DNA of 64,000 bases from an uncultured Roseovarius sp. (GTDB taxonomy: Bacteria; Pseudomonadota; Alphaproteobacteria; Rhodobacterales; Rhodobacteraceae), in contig CANMFU010000003.1 of NCBI GenBank assembly GCA_947497295.1, positions 1-64,000 of the forward strand, written 5' to 3'. The translations under genes and the position numbers were made by a program. Under the pieces are notes generated by a model. It was not told the DNA's origin. It saw only the letters and a program-made list of their open reading frames with translations, and searched no databases. Shown one piece after another: positions 1 to 8,002 of this stretch (position 1 is the stretch's first letter; each line of letters opens with the position of its first letter).

Positions 1-77
1 TGCATCGACGACCTCATGCCGTGGGCATTCCAAAAGCCGTCAAGCTGAAACCCCGGCGGGGCTCAGGCACCGCTTAC
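1..77 (+). mobile_element. Right end of an IS66-family element (TnpC tail plus terminal repeat)
   Basis: The window opens inside the last 15 codons of an IS66 transposase: positions 1-48 read CIDDLMPWAFQKPSS and a stop, matching the family's usual ending (..RIDDLLPW..). A GC-rich stretch follows and finishes in CGCTTAC at 71-77, the reverse complement of the GTAAGCG that starts IS66 terminal repeats. The element therefore ends at 77. The DNA immediately after it is the interior of another IS66 transposase gene, so this copy lies inside a second one. The left part is outside the window, so whether the element is intact cannot be judged. Confidence 0.8.
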
Positions 78-264
78 CACAGACCGGCGGCCGCGCCGCC
101 GCAATCGCCTGCACCTTGATCGAAACCGCCAAACTGAACGGCGTCGATTCGCAGGCATGGCTGGCAGACACGCTCGCCCGCATCCCAGATTACAAAATCA
201 ACCGCATCGATGATCTGCTGCCATGGAAAACCGCATCATAGGGGCGGCAAGGCCGGACGCTTAC
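78..264 (+). mobile_element. Remnant of a second IS66 element: transposase C-terminus and right end
   Basis: Codons from 77 to the stop at 239-241 encode the TnpC C-terminus (TGGRAAAIACTLIETAKLNG and later RIPDYKINRIDDLLPW), the typical IS66 tail. Downstream, a GC-rich stretch ends in CGCTTAC at 258-264, the family's right terminus. The reading begins abruptly at the end of the first IS66 copy (77), so the gene was interrupted by that insertion. The last base of the inserted element and the first of this gene share the frame. Only about 55 codons of a transposase of roughly 500 residues are visible. It is a non-functional remnant as seen here. Confidence 0.78.
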
Positions 265-303
265 GCTGAAAACGTGGGAATTGCCCGAACCACAGATCAT
301 CAA

Positions 304-1440
304 TCAACGTTGTGGAGCAGCGCCGTCAATAGCGATATCGTGCGAATAGCCCCATTCTTCAAAGTACGGCTTCCAAGCCTCATGAAGGCGCTCAGCGACT
401 GCCGAATTCAGTTGTGGGTACTGGTTCTTCCGATATCCGCTAATTGAGTCAAGGTAGGCGGCCATCCTTTTTTCCGCATAGGAAAAGTCTGGCAAGTCTA
501 GATTATCATAGGCAAGCCTCATAGTCTTCGAAGGATCCTTTTCAAGTTCCTCAAAGGCTATTTCAGCATATCGACCCTTGAGGATAGACGGCCGATCTTC
601 AAAAAAGCAACGAAACATTTCCGAAAATCCACGGATTGCTTCCGTTCTCAATTCTTCCTTTTTTTCCTCAGCCAATGCACCCATCATCTTGGAAACCATG
701 TTCTCATAAGATTGGAAAATAAGAAATGGGTGGCGACTTATGTGCACGAAACGTGCATCGGGGAATGTCTCTATCAACATGCGAACCCGGGCAGTATGCG
801 CGGGCGACTTGAGGACGATCGGCCGATCATACTTTACCGTCAGCTTTCGAACAAAAAAATGGAGTGCCTCCTTCCATTCCGATCGCTCGCCTTCCGTAGC
901 ATCGTGAAACGACAAGTACTTTCTGAGCCGGGGCACTGCCCCTGGATAGAGTTCCCCAAGAAGGGGCGACTTTCGGGTCATCGCGGCCAGCGCAAACTCG
1001 TCCTCCGCCGCCGTAAATAGCCCAGCCAGCATGTTGTCCTGCAAGCGAGTTTCTAGAGGTGCTTTCCCAAATCGCTGCAGAGCACGTTCTTCGGTCGAGA
1101 GAAATGTGTGCGGGTTGCAGACTTCAAAATGGTTTGGAACTGCAAACCGATCATCGGCAGCAAAGAGATTGTGTAGGTGCGTAGTACCGCTGCGCCAAAA
1201 GCCGAGAATGAAGATTGGCGGATGTACATCGGAGCGCTTTACGCGCGCGCTGTAGCATAGTTGCTCCTTCAACCGCTGAGTGGAGTTTCGAGTGGAAACA
1301 AGTGTCGCCTTGGCAAAGAATGCCTTCCCTCGCCGCGGCTTGCCGTGTCTCAGGATTAGTTGGAGCCACCCACTCAGGGTCATCCCGCAAACCCACAAGG
1401 GGAGCTCTGTTCTCCGAACTCTTTTCACGAAATCTCGCAA
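304..1440 (-). CDS. Sulfotransferase family protein
   Basis: A 378-residue protein predicted to transfer a sulfuryl group from PAPS to an unknown acceptor. The 5'-phosphosulfate loop is seen as FILGFWRSGTTHLHNLF (about residues 76-92), and the 3'-phosphate-binding segment as RFVHISRHPFLIFQSYENM in the middle of the protein. The C-terminal YFEEWGYS resembles the ends of other bacterial members. There is no signal peptide, so it is probably cytoplasmic or membrane-peripheral. The frame opens at a TTG preceded by GAGGG, and a GTG five codons in is the alternative start. The gene stands alone between IS66 debris and an integrase module, so it is probably cargo of the older element. In this setting, capsule or lipid decoration is a guess. 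Confidence 0.82.
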   Translation of the reverse strand: MRDFVKRVRRTELPLWVCGMTLSGWLQLILRHGKPRRGKAFFAKATLVSTRNSTQRLKEQLCYSARVKRSDVHPPIFILGFWRSGTTHLHNLFAADDRFAVPNHFEVCNPHTFLSTEERALQRFGKAPLETRLQDNMLAGLFTAAEDEFALAAMTRKSPLLGELYPGAVPRLRKYLSFHDATEGERSEWKEALHFFVRKLTVKYDRPIVLKSPAHTARVRMLIETFPDARFVHISRHPFLIFQSYENMVSKMMGALAEEKKEELRTEAIRGFSEMFRCFFEDRPSILKGRYAEIAFEELEKDPSKTMRLAYDNLDLPDFSYAEKRMAAYLDSISGYRKNQYPQLNSAVAERLHEAWKPYFEEWGYSHDIAIDGAAPQR

Positions 1441-1651
1441 CCAACCCTCGCTTCAACCCTCCCTCCAAAAACCACTGTCGAAAGGATCACCTCAATTGTC
1501 CGCTCTCTCGATCAATTTTAAAGGACTAGCCTAGCAGACTTGCTCTGTCGACCTTTCCTGACCGAAAGACCGTCCTTTTTTGTCGCCCATATTCTGGTGC
1601 CCATCAGATTCTAGTGGGCACTAGATTGCCCGCTCACCTGGCTCACACATC

Positions 1652-1933
1652 CTAGTCCGCCATGGCTCCAAAGGGCGCGCGTGGGGCGCGGCAAGACATG
1701 CAATAGAACTCATCCGGCGCAAGTTTGCCCGACTTCTTCCGCATCCGGCTTTCAATGAAACGCTTGAGGTCATGGCCAAGGATCAGATGCGGCTTTTGGC
1801 TATCCAGCACCGCCAGCCCCACCGAACGCCATCCGCGCACCGTATGGGCCGTGACGCCCAGCACATCGGCGGCACTTTCATATGTGTATTGTCGATGAAT
1901 CTTGACCCGGCGCGCCGAAACACGCTTGACCAT
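1652..1933 (-). CDS. Helix-turn-helix protein of an integrase module, probably C-terminally truncated
   Basis: A 93-residue basic protein. Residues about 18-40 (YESAADVLGVTAHTVRGWRS) look like a MerR/excisionase-type helix-turn-helix, and a CMSC pair near the C-terminus begins what in relatives (from memory of similar alphaproteobacterial proteins) is a zinc ribbon with a second Cys pair. Here the frame ends at TAG right after ..FGAMAD, so the second pair is missing. The ATG shares its A with the TGA of the excisionase remnant upstream, an operon-like coupling int-xis-HTH. Likely role: regulator or directionality factor of the older element. It may be inactive because of the truncation. Confidence 0.6.
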   Translation of the reverse strand: MVKRVSARRVKIHRQYTYESAADVLGVTAHTVRGWRSVGLAVLDSQKPHLILGHDLKRFIESRMRKKSGKLAPDEFYCMSCRAPRAPFGAMAD

Positions 1934-2067
1934 CAGTCGCGCCCCACCTTCGCGGGTTCAACCCGGTTTGCCTCGGCCCAAGCGTTCAGATCAGCGCCGC
2001 GATAGATGATCTTGCGTCCCAAGCGGTAGAACGCCGGCCCCATGCCCTTGTGACGCCACTTCGCCAA
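1933..2067 (-). pseudogene. 3' remnant of an AlpA/excisionase-like gene
   Basis: In a frame different from the adjoining integrase, 44 codons read LAKWRHKGMGPAFYRLGRK, then a short IIYRGADLNAWAE segment and a stop at 1933-1935. This is the characteristic second half of small winged-helix excisionase (AlpA/Xis-like) proteins. A stop codon lies immediately upstream at the junction with the integrase gene and no start is available. The 5' half was therefore lost in the deletion that also removed the 3' end of int. The stop overlaps the ATG of the downstream HTH gene. Confidence 0.65.
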
Positions 2068-2927
2068 CTAGTCCCGGTCTCGTCTGTCAGTGGCACCCGG
2101 TGATCCACCCCCGTCTTCATGCGGATCGCGGGGCAGGTCCAAAGCCGCGCGTCAAAGTCGATCTCTTCCCAGCGCAGGCCCAGCGCCTCGCCTGTCCTTG
2201 AGCCGGTCAAGCAGGTAAACATCAGCGCGTTTGCGGCCATAGCGTCGCGGGTCTTCAGATCGGCATAGAAGGCGGGGACGTCCTCCCATTTCATTGCGTT
2301 GTGATGTTTCACCTTGGTTTTAACCTTTGACAAAGCGTGCGCATCCTTGATCGCGGTCACGGGGTTCTCGCCATCGCGGAACCCTTTCGAGCGCGCGACG
2401 TCCAGCACAGTCTTGATCCGTTGCGCCAGCCGTTTCGCGGTTTCGTGCTTGTCCGTCCAGATCGGCGCAAGGCACATCATCACCTCGGGTTGGTCGATGC
2501 TGTCAATCGGCATCCGGCCAATCTTGGGAAAGGCATAGTCGCGTAGGGTGTTGATCCATTGTTGGCCATGCTTGGCGTTTTTCCACGTCGGCATCCGCTC
2601 GATATCGACCTGCTTGGCGAACTCTTCAAAGGTTGGCACCTTTTGGCGCACATTGAAACGCGGGTTCAGCCCCTGCTTGGCCATGCGGCGATATTCGAGC
2701 GCCCGCTCACGCGCCTGATTGAGCGTAACGATGTCCGCACCACCCAAACCAAAGTCAGTGCGCAGCGGCGCGCCCTTCTTGTTCTTTTGGCCTTTGACCA
2801 CCACCCGCACGATCCAGCGCCGCGCGCCGGATGGATCAACCACCAGATACAGCCCATTACCATCACCATGGCGCCCAGCGCCAAGATTCTCGACCAGTTT
2901 CTTTGTCACCTTGCCAGATCGGGCCAT
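1986..2927 (-). pseudogene. Tyrosine recombinase (P4-type integrase), catalytic end deleted
   Basis: Residues 1-90 form the DUF4102-like arm-binding domain of P4-type integrases (KVTKKLVENLGAGRHGDGNG, then YLVVDPSGARRWIVRV). A core-binding domain follows, then the first catalytic Arg region (TCLTGSRTGEALGLRWEE). Homology stops at RVPLTDE (around 2080). After that the frame runs out of phase through an excisionase gene (WRSGVTRAWGRR..). The HxLR box, the His/Trp box and the nucleophilic Tyr are all missing, so it cannot recombine DNA. The ATG chosen encodes MARSGK; an in-frame upstream start exists at 2942. It is divergent from the intact integrase across the 22-bp att copy at 3080. Confidence 0.8.
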
Positions 2928-3079
2928 CCGTAAATACCACATTCCATACCACTCAAGGGACGAATATAAGCATCATCGAAAGAAACTCAGGTCAAACCAA
3001 GGACCGCGTCAAAGCTATGCAAACAAAAGAAAAAGGCCGCCAAAGACGACCCATTCAAATTCTAGAAAATGCTAGTCTC

Positions 3080-3101
3080 GCGGAGCGACAGAGATTCGAA
3101 C
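3080..3101 (+). repeat. Attachment-site copy (att) of the tRNA-Ser 3' end
   Basis: These 22 bases equal 12035-12056 except for one A/G difference at the sixth base of the T-arm part. They copy the acceptor and T arm of the tRNA gene but lack the CCA-encoding bases that precede the gene copy at 12033-12035. It separates the decayed integrase on the left from the intact one on the right, so it serves as a boundary for both elements. Confidence 0.75.
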
Positions 3102-3177
3102 GCGACAATCTGCGCGCTGAAAATGCCTTAATTTTATGGTTATTTCGCCATCGTTGAGGTTCAAGGATGGGTCGAAA

Positions 3178-3200
3178 TGTGTAGCAAAATGTGTAGCAAG
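3178..3200 (+). repeat. Left arm-type double repeat (TGTGTAGCAA motif twice)
   Basis: Two tandem TGTGTAGCAA-like units, identical over 23 nt to 11932-11954 at the other end of the element, and in the same orientation. The location, just inside the att core and 50 nt before the integrase start, fits integrase arm-binding sites. Confidence 0.6.
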
Positions 3201-3249
3201 GCTATTGCTCGAAGTTTGCGACGTCGAGTGAGAAAGAAAGGTGGCACAG

Positions 3250-4575
3250 ATGGCAGGACTGATCAAGCGCGGACAAACCTGGCACCTGCGGATGCGGGTG
3301 CCCAAGCGGTATCTCGCCGTCGCTGGCCGCAAGGAAATCCACCGCAGCCTGGAGACCGACAGCGAGCGCCGTGCGCGCGAGTTGCTGCCTGATGTGAAGG
3401 CCAAACTGCTTGCCGAACTCGACCAGATGACGATCATCAGGGCGCGGCCGGACGACGCCGATGCATACCGCGCGGCGCAGAAGATCGCACAGGCCAGAGG
3501 CTTCGCCTACCGGCCGCTCTCCGACTTGCTGGAGGCACCTATGGAAGATCTACTGGAGCGCGTGGAGGTGGCGAGTGCCGATCCGGCCACAGAGACCGCC
3601 AAGGCGCTCCTCGGGGCTGTGGAAGAGCCCGCTCTACGGCTCTCTAACCTGGTCGATGAGGTCGAGCGCATCGCGGCCCACGACAACCGCTACAAGAGCG
3701 AGAACCAGATGCGCCTTTGGCGCAATCCGCGCAAACGGGCGGCTGCCAATCTGCAAGCCGCCCTCGGTGGCAGGGATGTGTTGGTGTCGGAGATCGACCA
3801 CGCCGCCGCGCTCAAGCACAAGGCGTGGTGGCAGAAAAAAATCGCCGCCGAGAATCTCTCGGTGGAGAGCGCCAACAAGGATTTTGCCAACATGGCCGGG
3901 ATGTTGCGACGCTACTACGAGAGCATCGCCCAGCCTGATCCCCCATTTCCGTATCACCGGGTCTCATTGAAGGACCGGCACAAGACCGAGAGCCGAAAAC
4001 TCGAGATTCCCGTGGATTGGATCACCGAGAAATGGTTCGCGCCTGGCGCCTTCGATGGCACCAACGCCGAAGCACGGGACATTCTGCTGATCTCAATCGA
4101 GACGGGATGCCGGCAGTCCGAGATTCACGACCTCCCGCCTGGTGCGTTCGTGCTCGATCATCCATTCCCGCACTTCGAGATCAAATTCGAGGACGGGGAC
4201 AACCGGCGTGAGATCAAGAACAGCGCATCCACGCGGGTCGTGCCCCTGGTCGGTGTCGCGCTGGCGGCGGCCAAGCGCCATCCCGATGGCTTTCCACGCT
4301 ATCGCGGCAAGAGCACCTACTCGGCGACGATGAACAAACATATGCGCAGCAATGGCCTGCTGCCGTCGCCAAATCACACCATCGGTGGCGTCCGCCATAC
4401 GTGGGAGAGTCGTCTCCTGGCGGAGACCAAGCGGATGGAACTCAGCGGCGAGATGATGGGCCACAGCGTCAAGCAGATTCGGGCGCGTCCGGTCTATGGC
4501 GATGCAATGGCATTGCCAGACAGGCACGCGCTGGCGAAAAGGGTTATGCTTCCAGTGCCGGACCACTTGGCATAG
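3250..4575 (+). CDS. Tyrosine-type recombinase/integrase (DUF6538 N-terminus)
   Basis: A 441-residue integrase that should cut and join the tRNA-Ser att sites. The N-terminus (GLIKRGQTWHLRMRVPKRYL) is a DUF6538-type arm-binding module. Residues about 130-230 are the core-binding SAM-like domain. Catalytic Arg288 lies in ETGCRQSEIHDL, Arg382 in IGGVRHTWE, His in MMGHS, and the likely nucleophile Tyr416 in RPVYGDA. In the second box the position usually occupied by His/Lys (three before Arg382) is Gly, which is unusual. The ATG at 3250 has AAGGTGG six bases upstream; a GTG at 3241 is in the same frame. The gene sits just inside the left att and its arm repeats, as expected for an element integrase. 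Confidence 0.88.
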   Translation: MAGLIKRGQTWHLRMRVPKRYLAVAGRKEIHRSLETDSERRARELLPDVKAKLLAELDQMTIIRARPDDADAYRAAQKIAQARGFAYRPLSDLLEAPMEDLLERVEVASADPATETAKALLGAVEEPALRLSNLVDEVERIAAHDNRYKSENQMRLWRNPRKRAAANLQAALGGRDVLVSEIDHAAALKHKAWWQKKIAAENLSVESANKDFANMAGMLRRYYESIAQPDPPFPYHRVSLKDRHKTESRKLEIPVDWITEKWFAPGAFDGTNAEARDILLISIETGCRQSEIHDLPPGAFVLDHPFPHFEIKFEDGDNRREIKNSASTRVVPLVGVALAAAKRHPDGFPRYRGKSTYSATMNKHMRSNGLLPSPNHTIGGVRHTWESRLLAETKRMELSGEMMGHSVKQIRARPVYGDAMALPDRHALAKRVMLPVPDHLA

Positions 4576-4664
4576 GACTGCCGAAGTAAAATTGCCCGCC
4601 ACGGCGGCGGCGTTGTCACTGGTGCGTTTCCAACCGCGCACGAATGGTATGCGAGGGACCAAAA

Positions 4665-5591
4665 ATGAAGATTTCAATGGGAAGAGCGATCAAGTTCCGA
4701 GAGCAAATCCTCAAGGATCTTCGAAAGCCTTCATGTTTGCTGATATCTGATCGCGATGACACCTATGCGCGGGATATTGAGGAACGGATCAAGGGCGCGT
4801 TTGCGTTCTACGTCGATTCCGACGGAGTGAATTTTCTTCAGGAAGGTGTCCAGAAACTTGGCGAGGAAGATTTCTTTTACGCGATTTCCAATGTGCGGCT
4901 TCCCTTTGAGTCGATCTGGCTTGAGTTCGACGCGGCAAGCGATGATGGCAAGCACGAGGGGCGCATTGGGGTCCTGGCGGATTTCACGCCAGAGGGATTA
5001 CGTGTCTTCTCCGCCCAGTTGTTCAAGAGGCCACGAGATAAAGGTTTCTTGATTCACTACCCGGGCTCGGACGTGCTTTTCCGGCGCAACGGACAGGTTG
5101 AGATGTCCGATACGCCGGTGGCATTTTATCGGGATGTAGTGACTGAAGCGGATAGGGGCCAGATACGGCGCGGTGTCCCGTTGCGAGACCAGATCGGGAC
5201 GGACACCGTCCATGAGCGCGAACATGAGGCGGTCAGATATGCCATACGCTGCGTGGCATTGCTCTTGGCGATCGCGGGTCTCCATCGACGGCCAGAGGTA
5301 TTGAAGATCGAAGAAGCCCGGCTGCCATCCAAGCAGGTCGTCAAACAGTTTGAACGGCGCGGAGAAGCAGCCCCGAAGTATGAACTTTCCGTCATTCGCC
5401 TTGGCGAGGAAGGCTATGCCGCAGCGAAGGTTCAGCACGAAGATGCCCGCGCCGATGGCAGGCTCAAGCGGTCGGCACATTGGGTGAGGGGGCATTTGTT
5501 TCTCGCGAGGAATGGCAAGCTCACGTGGCGCAAGGCCCATGTTCGCGGCGAGGGAAATCGCATCGTCAAACCCCGCCACGTCACATCATAG
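4665..5591 (+). CDS. Hypothetical protein of the element, downstream of int
   Basis: A 308-residue protein with no recognised family. The ATG at 4665 is preferred over an in-frame start 21 bases earlier because GAGGGACC lies just upstream. The first half is acidic/aromatic and looks globular. A hydrophobic helix occurs near the middle (YAIRCVALLLAIAGLH), too short and polar-flanked for a confident membrane call. The C-terminus contains SAHWVRGHLFLARNGKLTW and then KAHVRGEG. Paired VRGH/HVRG motifs of this kind occur in many short phage and plasmid proteins of unknown role. It lies 89 bp after int on the same strand, possibly cotranscribed. Confidence 0.6.
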   Translation: MKISMGRAIKFREQILKDLRKPSCLLISDRDDTYARDIEERIKGAFAFYVDSDGVNFLQEGVQKLGEEDFFYAISNVRLPFESIWLEFDAASDDGKHEGRIGVLADFTPEGLRVFSAQLFKRPRDKGFLIHYPGSDVLFRRNGQVEMSDTPVAFYRDVVTEADRGQIRRGVPLRDQIGTDTVHEREHEAVRYAIRCVALLLAIAGLHRRPEVLKIEEARLPSKQVVKQFERRGEAAPKYELSVIRLGEEGYAAAKVQHEDARADGRLKRSAHWVRGHLFLARNGKLTWRKAHVRGEGNRIVKPRHVTS

Positions 5592-5647
5592 CGGATGTCT
5601 TCACTGAGGGACCCGCGCGAGTTCAGGAACTTCCGCCCAGAAACGTA

Positions 5648-5908
5648 TTACGCCGCCCGGTGAGGGGCGGCGTGGCTGGTGATTTCGGCGGCTTGGAGGA
5701 GGAGGTCTTGGGTCTCTTCGAGCCTGGCGAGTTCGGTGTTGAACCGTTTTAGCAGGGGGAGCATCCACTCTTCGCCGTTGGTGATCTGTCTTGCGATCTG
5801 CGTTCTGGCGTTTCGGACCCTGTCGATTTCGCTTTGCAGCGACCTCGTCGGGGTCCGGATGTGGGCGGTTTCGGGAGCCGCTGCCCGCGCGGCGGGTCTG
5901 GTCGACAT
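5648..5908 (-). CDS. Small coiled-coil protein downstream of the mobilization genes
   Basis: An 86-residue protein starting at ATG 5908 (MSTRPAARAAAPETAH). The middle, from SLQSEIDRVRNARTQIARQI to LLKRFNTELARLEETQDLLL, is a helical, heptad-like segment suited to dimerization. The frame extends upstream without a start codon context, so the longer 156-residue reading is not favoured. It is the last gene of a minus-strand group (relaxase, 141-residue protein, this one), and accessory relaxosome or copy-number proteins are common there. That role is inference. Confidence 0.5.
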   Translation of the reverse strand: MSTRPAARAAAPETAHIRTPTRSLQSEIDRVRNARTQIARQITNGEEWMLPLLKRFNTELARLEETQDLLLQAAEITSHAAPHRAA

Positions 5909-6110
5909 GGCACTCCATACCCCACCACCGCAGGCGCGCGGCTGGTTTCGGGGGCGGGAGGCTGGGTGCTTACATGTCGGGTCTCCAATGTTCGGCCCTG
6001 TGATATAGCCAACGCAATCGCGTTTGATTAGCCTCGGGTCTGGAAACAGTGTGTTGCCGGAGCTGTGGCGAGTTTGGCCCCGCGCGCTTTCTGCGCACGG
6101 GGCAGCAAAG

Positions 6111-6536
6111 TCACGCATGATCGTCAGCGTCGGGCTTGACCTGCGCGGCGTTCAGCGCTGCTGCCTTGGCGGCCTCTTCTTCTACCTTCCAGCGATCGAT
6201 CAGCTTCTGCACGCGCTCTGCGACGCCTGCGGGGGCCTTGTCGTGCTTGAAGATCCGGCGCCGGTTGGTGGCAGTGGCGAGGCAACCAAGTTCGAAGAAC
6301 ATGTCCTCGACTTGCTCGGGGGCTTCATCCTCCAACCCTTCGAGCCAGGCGTCGAAGGTCTCGACGATGGCGGTGCGGGCTTGGCGCTGGATCTTGTCGT
6401 CCTTGCGTGCCTCCTTGTCGGCAAGGGCCCCGACCCGTGCTGCGGCCCTATCCATGTGCCTCTGCATCTCGGGGGTCATCTCAAACTGCGGCTTGCGGGG
6501 TTTACGAGCGGGTTTCTGCGACAGGAATTTCTTCAT
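6111..6536 (-). CDS. Hypothetical protein downstream of the relaxase
   Basis: A 141-residue protein with a very basic N-terminus (MKKFLSQKPARKPRKPQFEM), an acidic central helix (FDAWLEGLEDEAPEQVEDMF) and a helical tail rich in Ala, Lys and Glu. GGAG lies about nine bases before the ATG. It has no hydrophobic segment. It lies between the MobV-like relaxase and a small coiled-coil gene on the same strand. Its charge pattern suggests a DNA- or protein-binding accessory factor of mobilization, but no family is recognised. Confidence 0.55.
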   Translation of the reverse strand: MKKFLSQKPARKPRKPQFEMTPEMQRHMDRAAARVGALADKEARKDDKIQRQARTAIVETFDAWLEGLEDEAPEQVEDMFFELGCLATATNRRRIFKHDKAPAGVAERVQKLIDRWKVEEEAAKAAALNAAQVKPDADDHA

Positions 6537-6763
6537 TTTCGGTACTCCAGTTTTGCTTTTGCGGTTTCACCGAAGCCTTGGGTTTTCCGCCCGCCGCATC
6601 CGGCTTGCGCATAACGTGGATGCGAACAAATCCGCGAATGAATCGGGCGAACACGAAAATTGGCGGGTTGACTGCTATGCTTCTGAAACGATTGGATATG
6701 TTTTTTCGCCAAAACTTTTTTCTCTTGCTGTAGAAAGATTCCGAAGATTTATGCGCCCCTTTT

Positions 6764-7990
6764 TCAGGGGTCGCCGACGCCCGGTTCAGAGCCTTTCGAA
6801 CGACCTTTCGCGCGCGGATCGAGGGCCATGATTTTCGCGGTGAGCTTGCGCCGGATCTGCGCGATCTTATGGCGCTGTCCGGATGGGAAGTGGCGAACGA
6901 TCTCGACGATCACATCATCGGCGGCCTTGATCTCGGCGATCTCGGCGGCGATGCGTTCCTCCGCCGCGCGCCTCGCCTTTGCCTCGGCGCTTGCCCGCAG
7001 TCGCTTCGCAGCGGTGCGGAAGGCCTTTCTCGCGGCGGCAAAGCCGCGGGTGGCCTTTCGAAGCAGCAAGGCCGATTGTTGCTTCGCGCCGGTATCGACG
7101 GGTTCGACCGCTCGCCCGTCCGCGTCGATCTCGCCCGCTGACACCGCATCGGCGAAGGCCAGGATCGCTGCTGCGTCCTCTTCGCGCTCAGCGACATCGC
7201 GCTCGCGCACCTCAACCTCAGCGGCCTTCCCGGCGAGGCGCCTCTCTTCTTTCGCCCGCCACTCTGCCGGGCGAACATGGCGCGGATTGACCGGCGGCGT
7301 CCGCCCATCGTTCAACGCATCGCGGATCGCCTGCTTGCGCCGTTCGCCGCGCGCAAGGCCGATCTCGCTGAACCATTCACCGACGCTGTCCTGCGCCGCC
7401 TCGTAATCCCTGATCAGCGGCTGGGCGGACGGTTGCAGCACCCGGCACTCTGTCCCGTATTTCTTGACCGTTGCGCGCGGCAAGATGACAGCGTGAATGT
7501 GATAGGCCTGCTCGTCGAGATCGGCGCGCGCGTGGATCACGTCATCGCCGAAATTCTCCCTGAGCCAGGCCACTGCAAGCTCCTCGAACTGCTCTTCGCG
7601 CGCGGTGCTGAACATCTCGTCACTGCTTTCCGTGTGCTCGAACCATTCCTTGTTGGCGGTGAGGATCAGCTCGCGCATTGGGCCGTGGCGGGAGGCGCGC
7701 CACGGATCGCGCGGCCCCTCAATGCGGCGTTTCGCCAGATCCTTGCGGCGATTGCGCCGGTCGAGATCCTCGAGTTCTGCCGCGAAGGTCTCGATCTTCA
7801 TCAGCTCGATCTCTGCCAGGGCTTCTTGCGCCCAAGTTTCGGTGCCGAGCAAGCGGCGCGGTGCGGGTTTGTTGCGGTCGATGTGGCCGAGATCGCCGCC
7901 GCGGCGCATGCGATGCGTCTCGTATCCGCCGATATCGCTCGGATCCATGCCCTCGAACCGCAGGACCACCGGGTATTTCTTGCTTGCCAT
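6764..7990 (-). CDS. MobV/Pre-type relaxase
   Basis: A 408-residue protein likely to nick the element at an origin of transfer. The start is ATG 7990 with GGAGGT five bases upstream; the longer TTG reading is unlikely. The metal-binding signature of MOBV enzymes (DE..xHxH) is seen as ADLDEQAYHIHAVILP near residue 155-170, followed by KKYGTECRVLQPS and LIRDYEAAQDSVGEWF as in plasmid mobilization proteins of alphaproteobacteria. From about residue 245 the protein becomes a long Arg/Ala/Glu-rich coiled coil. The Tyr nucleophile typical of other relaxases is not obvious, which is acceptable because MOBV enzymes may use His. Downstream genes at 6536 and 5908 share the strand. Confidence 0.72.
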   Translation of the reverse strand: MASKKYPVVLRFEGMDPSDIGGYETHRMRRGGDLGHIDRNKPAPRRLLGTETWAQEALAEIELMKIETFAAELEDLDRRNRRKDLAKRRIEGPRDPWRASRHGPMRELILTANKEWFEHTESSDEMFSTAREEQFEELAVAWLRENFGDDVIHARADLDEQAYHIHAVILPRATVKKYGTECRVLQPSAQPLIRDYEAAQDSVGEWFSEIGLARGERRKQAIRDALNDGRTPPVNPRHVRPAEWRAKEERRLAGKAAEVEVRERDVAEREEDAAAILAFADAVSAGEIDADGRAVEPVDTGAKQQSALLLRKATRGFAAARKAFRTAAKRLRASAEAKARRAAEERIAAEIAEIKAADDVIVEIVRHFPSGQRHKIAQIRRKLTAKIMALDPRAKGRSKGSEPGVGDP

Positions 7991-8002
7991 TTTGACCTCC
8001 AA

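Noticed and set aside
1594-1624. A 10-bp hairpin (CTGGTGCCCA / TGGGCACTAG) downstream of the small HTH gene
   Set aside because: One imperfect pair and no T-run follows on the minus strand, so a terminator call is not supported.
3178-3200. A CRISPR array suggested by the repeated TGTGTAGCAA units
   Set aside because: Only two tandem units with no spacers. The same pair recurs at the other element end, fitting integrase arm sites.
5909-6118. The N-terminal 70 residues of the longer frame over the small coiled-coil gene
   Set aside because: Low-complexity, no ribosome-binding site, and it overlaps the end of the neighbouring gene. ATG 5908 gives a compact helical protein.
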